A DNA stretch of 64,000 nucleotides from QHWT01 sp963755695 (GTDB taxonomy: Bacteria > Acidobacteriota > Vicinamibacteria > Vicinamibacterales > 2-12-FULL-66-21): NCBI GenBank assembly GCA_963755695.1, contig CAVWLB010000009.1:124001-188000 (forward strand), read 5' to 3'. A program made the translations under genes and the position numbers. Each line of letters opens with the position of its first letter. Position 1 is the first letter of the stretch. Below, in pieces: positions 59,446 through 64,000 of the stretch. Below the pieces are notes generated by a model that did not search any database, was not told the origin of the DNA, and saw only the letters and a program-made list of their open reading frames with translations.

Positions 59446-60094
59446 ATGAGTGCATGCTGCTCGACTTACGGGAACATCGCTGGCGCGCATTTCGACGAGA
59501 AGATCGCTAAGCGCGATTTGGCGAGCTATCGCAAGAAAGGACCCGGGCCGACCGCCCGTTTGCTTCGCGACTTGCTCGTGGGCACCGGTGCGGTCGGGGG
59601 CGTTGTGCTCGATGTCGGCTCCGGAGTCGGGGGATTGAGCTTCGAACTGCTCGACCGGGGAGCCGAGCGCGTGATCGCCGTCGATGCGTCCCCGGCGTAC
59701 CTTGCTGCTGCGGCCCAGGAAGCGACACGCCGGGATCGGCTTGGAGTCCTCGACTTCATGCACGGCGACTTCGTTGAGGTCGGGCCGCAGCTTCCGTCCG
59801 CAACCATCGTCACCCTCGATCGCGTTATCTGTTGTTATCCCTCATTCGAGCCGTTGCTGAATGAAGCGCTCCGGCACGCGCAGCACGCGTTCGCCTACTC
59901 GTACCCGCGAGACCATGTGGTACGTCCACGCGGCGATTGGCGTCGAAAATGGTGTGCGTCGGCTAAAGAGCAACGCGTTCCGTGCGTTTGTCCATCCCGT
60001 CGATCGAATGACAGAGGCGATCGAGCGCGCCGGGTTCCATCTGGCTGGACGTCGTCAGACTTGGCAATGGTCCGCCGACGTTTGGGTCCGATGA
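59446..60094 (+). CDS. Class I SAM-dependent methyltransferase
   Basis: About 215 residues with a +1 break near 59905. It starts MSACCSTYGNIAGAHFDEKI with a Cys-Cys, has the SAM motif VVLDVGSGVGGLSFELLDRG, RVIAVDASPAYLAAAAQEAT, VTLDRVICCYPSFEPLLNEA with another Cys-Cys, and ends RQTWQWSADVWVR. This group resembles Mg-protoporphyrin-methyltransferase-like enzymes of unknown substrate. It lies 10 bp after the selenoprotein candidate, so the two methyltransferases are probably co-translated and may act on one pathway. Confidence 0.82.
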
Positions 60095-60243
60095 GCGCGA
60101 GAGCGCAACAGCCGCCGTTCTAGCTGGTCGGAAGGAGCGGTGTGCGACGAAGCGACTCGTGCATCTCGGTCGGCACCGCTCGATTCCCCAACCCCGCCGC
60201 AGCGCCCGCGGCACTGTCGGCGGTGATCGAAACGTTGGAGAAT

Positions 60244-60268
60244 CGCCGTAAGTGATCGGACGACACTA
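60244..60268. repeat. Island junction J5, left part (split by the IS element)
   Basis: CGCCGTAAGTGATCGGACGA, then CACTA, identical to the start of J4 at 52834. The rest of the junction resumes at 61452 after the insertion. Confidence 0.8.
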
Positions 60269-61451
60269 GTCCCCTGGATCCGTGATTTCTAGGATAAGTC
60301 GAGTCATTGACCGTGCACCTGCTGAACGCGAAGGCCGAATCGCCGCATGCTGTCGAGGATCTCGTCGGCGGTCTTCACCCATCGAACGGTGTGCCGCGGT
60401 CGTTGTGGGCGTCGACGTACGCGAGGATGGCGGCGCGCAGCTGCGCAATGCTGGTGTGCGATCCACGTTTGAGCGCCTTCTCCGTCAGCAAGCCAAAGAA
60501 CCGCTCCACCAGATTGAGCCACGAGGCGTAGGTGGGCGTGAAATGAAAGTGGACGCGGGGATGGCGCAGCAACCACCGCTGCACCGGGGGCGCGCGGTGG
60601 GCCGACAGATTGTCGAGGACGACGTGGATGTCGAGCGTCGGCTCGACCGTCGATTCGATCTCGCGCAGAAAGGCGACGAAATCCTGCGCGCGATGTTGGG
60701 GCTTGCAGCGGGCGATCACCTCGCCAGTCGCGACATTGAGCGCGGCGAACAGATCCAGGGTGCCGTGCCGGACGTAGTTGTGGGTCCGTCGCTCGGGTTG
60801 ACCGAAGTCCATCGGCAGGATCGGTTGCGCGCGTTGCAGCGCCTGGATCTGCGACTTCTCGTCGACCGAGAAGACCACCGCATTCGCCGGCGGCGCCACG
60901 TACAGCCCCACGACGTCGCGGATCTTCTCGACGAGCTGCGGATCCGGCGAGAGCTTGAAACTCTCGCGTGCGATGCGGCTGCAACCGGAACGTCCGCCAG
61001 ATGCGGCCGACCATCGTATGACTGACGCCCGCGGCCTTGGCCATGGACCGGGTGCTCCAGTGCGTCTCGCCGGGCGGCGTCGTCTCGAGCGTCTTCACGA
61101 TGATGGCCTCGACCTGCTCATCGGAGATCGTGCGTGGCGCGCCGACGCGCGGTTCGTCATACAGGCCCTCGAGCCGGCGCTCGACGAACTGGCTGCGCCA
61201 CTTCGCCACCGTCGTCTTCGTCGTCCGCAGGCGGCGCGCCACGGCCGTGTCCGAGTCGTCGAGACACGCCAACACGATCCGTGCGCGAAACGCCACCGCG
61301 CGATTCACGCGGGCGCGCTTCGTCAATCGCACGAGGGCCGCGCGCTCGTCGTCGGTGAGCACCACTTCGGCTCGGGGGCGTCCAATCTTTGGCATGCCCC
61401 TGTTAGATCACAAGTCAGGAATTTCTCCTAGTGATTTCGTTTCCAGGGGAC
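60269..61451. mobile_element. IS630-family insertion sequence, 1183 bp, with TA target duplication
   Basis: The ends are inverted repeats: left GTCCCCTGGATCCGTGATTT, right (complement) GTCCCCTGGAAACGAAATCA, continuing into CTAGGA on both sides. The element is flanked by TA at 60267-60268 and 61452-61453. Removing it and one TA restores the sequence found uninterrupted at J4 (GACACTAGGAGGTCTTAC). It encodes one transposase on the minus strand. Confidence 0.92.
60304..61395 (-). CDS. IS630-family DDE transposase
   Basis: About 363 residues with breaks near 60970 and 60390. The N-terminal HTH region includes ARVNRAVAFRARIVLACLDD, RRLRTTKTTVAKWRSQFVER and HWSTRSMAKAAGVSHTMVGR. The DDE domain has the first Asp in VVFSVDEKSQIQALQRAQPI, the second in DIHVVLDNLSAHRAPPVQRW and the Glu in YASWLNLVERFFGLLTEKAL. 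It cuts and pastes into TA sites. The breaks may be errors; if real, the copy is inactive. Confidence 0.9.
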   Translation of the reverse strand: MPKIGRPRAEVVLTDDERAALVRLTKRARVNRAVAFRARIVLACLDDSDTAVARRLRTTKTTVAKWRSQFVERRLEGLYDEPRVGAPRTISDEQVEAIIVKTLETTPPGETHWSTRSMAKAAGVSHTMVGRIWRTFRLQPHRTREFQALAGSAARREDPRRRGAVRGAAGECGGLLGRREVADPGAATRATDPADGLRSTRATDPQLRPARHPGSVRRAQCRDWRGDRPLQAPTSRAGFRRLSARDRIDGRADARHPRRPRQSVGPPRAPGAAVVAAPSPRPLSFHAHLRLVAQSGGAVLWLADGEGAQTWIAHQHCAAARRHPRVRRRPQRPRHTVRWVKTADEILDSMRRFGLRVQQVHGQ

Positions 61452-61587
61452 TAGGAGGTCTTACGCAATTCCCGCGCACTCTGCGCGCCAAACTCGTTGA
61501 CTGCAAACGGGATCCGAAGATGGTCTCGAAAGTCGTCGGCGTGTGCGATAATCTTTGGCGACTGCTCGTAAATCTTTGATTCTAAAC
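61452..61587. repeat. Island junction J5, right part, upstream region of tRNA-Ser
   Basis: TAGGAGGTCTTACGCAATTC, AACTCGTTGACTGCAAACGG, GATGGTCTCGAAAGTCGTCG and so on, matching 52857-52993 at J4 with only a few differences. It carries the natural promoter region of the intact tRNA gene. Confidence 0.85.
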
Positions 61588-61677
61588 GGAGAGATGTCCG
61601 AGTGGTTGAAGGAGCACGCTTGGAAAGCGTGTGTAGGGGAAACTCTACCGTGGGTTCGAATCCCACTCTCTCCGCCA
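61588..61677 (+). tRNA. tRNA-Ser(GGA)
   Basis: 90 nt including CCA. The acceptor stem is GGAGAGA/TCTCTCC, the D arm TCCGAGTGGTTGAAGGA, the anticodon arm ACGCTTGGAAAGCGT with anticodon GGA, the long variable arm GTGTAGGGGAAACTCTACC, and the T arm GTGGGTTCGAATCCCAC. The long variable arm is the serine type. It is the target of the nested junctions to its left. Confidence 0.96.
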
Positions 61678-62066
61678 ATTCCCACTTTTCGTTACCAGCG
61701 ACGAACCGATCGAACGGCTTACTGTAAGTTGGACAAAGAGTTCCGTGGTCGAACGCACAGTTCGAAAGCAGGATTTTCAGTAATCGCGCCTGTTGAACCG
61801 AATCCTGCCGAACGAACAGATTCTGAGCGCGCGGGATGCCGCACGTATGCCCGGGCAATCGCATCAGCGCGTCCACCAACTCGCACAACAGAAGAAAAGA
61901 CGCGATTCACGACGGTCGAGTTGGTAGCGTGCTTACGCCAGGCACAGGCACACACGTACCCGTTTCCGGGCTGGTGTGAATCGCACCTCACGACGCACCA
62001 CCTTTCATCCACCCCGAAACTGCGTCGTTGGTCATCGCGTGAGGGAGACCCAAATGAGACAAGTTG
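61678..62066. other. Non-coding interval right of tRNA-Ser
   Basis: No supported gene and no copy of the tRNA 3' half or of the junction arm, so the island does not visibly extend to the right. Confidence 0.4.
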
Positions 62067-62454
62067 ACCAGCGCTAAAGTCGATCTCGCCCACCGCGACG
62101 CTGGAGGAGCCGGGCTGGCGACCGCTCGTCACGACGCCGAACCACCCGGAGTACCCCGCTGCGTACGGATCAATCACCGCGGCGATGGCGAAGGTGTTCA
62201 GCAGCTTTCTGAACACGCTTCGATTCGAGCCCACGATCCACGGGTTCGATCCGCTCGGACCGGCTGGCCACCTGAATGCCGTACGCACGTTCAAGTCGCC
62301 GTCGGCACTCCGGAGAGAAATCATCGACGCGAGGCTGTGGGCAGGTCTTCACTACCACTTCTCGGGGGTGGCCGGAGTCGCGCTCGGTAAACACGTCGCG
62401 AAGTACGACTTGAGGCACGCGTTTCGTCCACTACGCAAGGGCGGCTGGAATTAG
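62067..62454 (+). pseudogene. Vanadium-dependent haloperoxidase, C-terminal fragment
   Basis: The frame opens after a stop near 62065 and encodes LEEPGWRPLVTTPNHPEYPA, AYGSITAAMAKVFSSFLNTL, then ARLWAGLHYHFSGVAGVALG and KHVAKYDLRHAF. These are the two vanadate-pocket motifs (P-x-HPEYPAAYGS and RxWxGxHYxFSxxxGxxLG) of the PAP2/VCPO family. About two thirds of the usual protein is missing on the 5' side. No start codon or RBS serves the fragment. Confidence 0.75.
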
Positions 62455-62595
62455 TGAAGATGCAGAGCGGGCACTTTGCCCGAGGAATGGAACATTACGG
62501 GATTCACAATGACGACCGGGTTCTACTGATCTCGATGCGAGGTCGGGCAACCTACGCGATTGGAGGCCCACGGAGTCTTTGAAAACTAATATTTC
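62455..62595. other. Short convergent intergenic region
   Basis: Between the haloperoxidase fragment and the convergent PEP-CTERM gene; no clear terminator. Confidence 0.3.
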
Positions 62596-63001
62596 TCACT
62601 TCTGGTGACGCCTCAAACGCGCCGAGCGGCGGCGCGCGACGGCCCCGGCGACTATCGTTCCGACCAACACGAGAGTTGAGGGCTCGGAAGCCCATCGAAA
62701 AGGTGGACGTGCTCGAGAGGTCGGCGCTCGCGCCCGTGACGAGGGGATCCGGGCCCGGGGGCGTCACGATCAGGAGGTCCTCCGATTCCTCGCCGAACGC
62801 CATCCCGCGCAGGCGGGTGCCGCCGCCGAGCAGGTCGAAGACGATTTCGGCGTTCGCCGGCACCAACACGTCGGTGGTGGAGCCGACCGCCACATGGATG
62901 GGATCGGCGTCGGCCCTCCCCGCGGTCAGCGCAAAGACCACGAGGAGCGCCGCAGCGAATCTCCACAGTTGGGAACTGGGTTGGCAAATCGGGCGAAACA
63001 T
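62596..63001 (-). CDS. PEP-CTERM sorting-domain protein
   Basis: About 135 residues. A signal peptide (LWRFAAALLVVFALTAGRAD) is followed by a beta-rich stretch DPIHVAVGSTTDVLVPANAE and LLGGGTRLRGMAFGEESEDL. After a one-base loss near 62688 comes the C-terminal signal EPSTLVLVGTIVAGAVARRR with a preceding Pro (LPEPSTL), a hydrophobic helix and an Arg cluster. PEP-CTERM proteins are processed by exosortase in the inner membrane and exported, usually with exopolysaccharide. Short for the class; no exosortase gene is in the window. Confidence 0.72.
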
Positions 63002-63007
63002 CGGCAC

Positions 63008-63208
63008 TGGTGCGAGCCTCCCACCTCGTGTCGCCGCATTATCGCGGGGTCAACCTAAGATTAATCGTGACCAGTCCGCCTGGTGACCAGAGTTGACCGG
63101 CAGCGCGCATGAGCATGCGAGCGGCCGTTAACTCTCGTACTAAGGGGTCTGGGCGAGAGCCTCCGAGGGTGTTCACCAACAATAGCGATCGAGGCCCGGC
63201 GGCCGAGA
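63008..63208. other. Intergenic region, no feature seen
   Basis: Between the DUF72 gene and the PEP-CTERM gene, both on the minus strand. Confidence 0.3.
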
Positions 63209-63934
63209 TCACGCGCCGAGCATCTGCCGCAGCGTCAGCGCGTTCCTGACGGCGTTGCCGTTCCCGTCGTTGTTGAAGTACGCAAACACGTCGCTACCCA
63301 TCGTCTGCCACTCATGGATTCGATCGGCCCACCATCGCATGTCTGCCTCGCTGTACGATCCGCCGTACAAATGACGGTGATCGGGCCCGTGCAGCCGAAC
63401 ATAAGCGAAGTCGGTTGTCAGGCGCAGGATGCAGGGCAGGTGCGCACCGCTCATCACGCAATAAGCCGCGCCGTGCTGTTCGAGCAGGGTGAACGTGTGG
63501 TCTTGATGCCACGACGGGTGCCGGAACTCGAGACAGAGCCGGAACTCCCGCGGTACGCACGAGAGAAAATACGCCAGACGCTCGCGATCGTAGGACAGGG
63601 TCGGCGGCAGTTGCGCCAGGAGCACGCCACGTCGCGCGCCTAGAAGCCGCAAGCTCTTGTCTATTCTGGCAAGCCACGCCTCGGGCTCGTGCAGCCGGCG
63701 CGCATGGGTCAGACCTCGTGGCGCTTTGATGCTGAGAGTGAACTTATTCGGCAGGCTGCCCCAACGGGCAAACGCGGCATCGCCCGGCCACCGATAGAAG
63801 CTCGCGTTGAGCTCGGCCGTCTGAAATCGTTGAATGTAGTGCGCCAGCCTTCCCGCCGGCGGCAGGTCCGACGGATATAGCACGCCGTTCCAATGCGGAT
63901 AGCTCCATCCTGAAGTGCCGATCTGGATCGCCAT
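63209..63934 (-). CDS. DUF72 family protein
   Basis: 241 residues, intact. A TIM-barrel-like protein of the YecE/DUF72 family: QIGTSGWSYPHWNGVLYPSD, FQTAELNASFYRWPGDAAFA, FTLSIKAPRGLTHARRL, LLAQLPPTLSYDRERLAYFL, LCLEFRHPSWHQDHTFTLLE, DFAYVRLHGPDHRHLYGGSY and DVFAYFNNDGNGNAVRNALT. The strict SxxY/PxxW front motif and the YFNNDxxGxAxxNA end motif are conserved. Biochemical role not established. Confidence 0.92.
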   Translation of the reverse strand: MAIQIGTSGWSYPHWNGVLYPSDLPPAGRLAHYIQRFQTAELNASFYRWPGDAAFARWGSLPNKFTLSIKAPRGLTHARRLHEPEAWLARIDKSLRLLGARRGVLLAQLPPTLSYDRERLAYFLSCVPREFRLCLEFRHPSWHQDHTFTLLEQHGAAYCVMSGAHLPCILRLTTDFAYVRLHGPDHRHLYGGSYSEADMRWWADRIHEWQTMGSDVFAYFNNDGNGNAVRNALTLRQMLGA

Positions 63935-64000
63935 GCTTCATTGTGCAGCGGTCGTGACGACCTCGACTCGCGAAGTTCTAACCGTCCGCGTGCTGGATCA
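63935..64000. other. Window end, no feature seen
   Basis: 66 bp upstream of the DUF72 gene. Confidence 0.3.

Noticed and set aside
61555..62067. Open frame across tRNA-Ser encoding MSEWLKEHAWKACVGETLPW
   Set aside because: A well-known translation artefact of the tRNA-Ser gene; the tRNA is intact and no RBS precedes the frame. The antisense version (GESGIRTHGRVSPTHAFQAC) is rejected for the same reason.

Overview
Organism and nature of the sequence. This is high-GC chromosomal DNA from a free-living bacterium, most likely an acidobacterium (Vicinamibacteria-like). The pointers are two large orphan FtsX/MacB-type permeases of the kind amplified in Acidobacteriota, a PEP-CTERM protein, a TonB receptor (so a diderm), NifJ-type pyruvate:ferredoxin oxidoreductase and abundant VOC, DHFR-like and AraC families. 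The taxon is an inference. Many conserved genes carry single-base frameshifts, nearly all of them +1, while reading frames, RBSs and gene junctions around them are intact. I treat most of these as probable sequence errors and annotate the genes across the breaks; genes that have lost whole domains are called pseudogenes.

Layout. 0-4 kb: tail of a HigA-like antitoxin, ankyrin-repeat protein, GreB, a VOC protein and an AraC-DinB regulator. 4.1-10.5 kb: one minus-strand operon for anaerobic 2-oxoacid oxidation (GltD-like NAD(P) oxidoreductase/ferredoxin fusion, NifJ, dihydroorotate-dehydrogenase-like protein). 11.4-13 kb: an L-serine dehydratase with a Tat/lipoprotein-type leader. 13.3-16.6 kb: an arsenic locus (arsR, arsC, a Cys-rich MarR regulator, arsM, arsN2-like, a small CC-motif protein) with clear operators. 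17-20.7 kb: a tightly coupled operon of OsmC-like, acyl-CoA-dehydrogenase-like, PhnD-like and core-MetE-like proteins. 21-23.5 kb: first orphan permease. 23.8-34 kb: a stress island of small membrane and zinc-ribbon proteins, Hsp20, a response regulator, an XRE regulator and two Crp/Fnr paralogues, dotted with a TGTGCA-N4-TGCACA palindrome. 34.5-38 kb: AraC regulator and second orphan permease.

38-61.7 kb is a modular island ending in an intact tRNA-Ser(GGA). Related junction repeats (about 38.2, 41.0, 44.8, 53.0 and 60.2/61.5 kb) separate cargo blocks. Two of them carry a copy of the 5' half of the same tRNA-Ser, cut in the anticodon stem-loop, followed by a common arm. The last junction is interrupted by an IS630-family element with TA duplication. 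A tyrosine-recombinase C-terminus survives at 44.5 kb. The cargo is a sulfatase/DUF1254 block, a xenobiotic/redox block full of gene fragments, and a chalcogen/metalloid block (TonB receptor, Cys-rich protein, ArsR-rhodanese fusion, persulfide-dioxygenase-like hydrolase, MFS carrier, two methyltransferases). 61.7-64 kb holds a vanadium-haloperoxidase fragment, a PEP-CTERM protein and a DUF72 protein.

Most notable observation: the ArsM-like methyltransferase at 58.6-59.4 kb has an in-frame TGA exactly where its relative at 15 kb has the conserved Cys. A perfect 8-bp hairpin with a GGA loop starts its loop 17 nt after that TGA, as expected of a bacterial SECIS element. It is a strong selenoprotein candidate.
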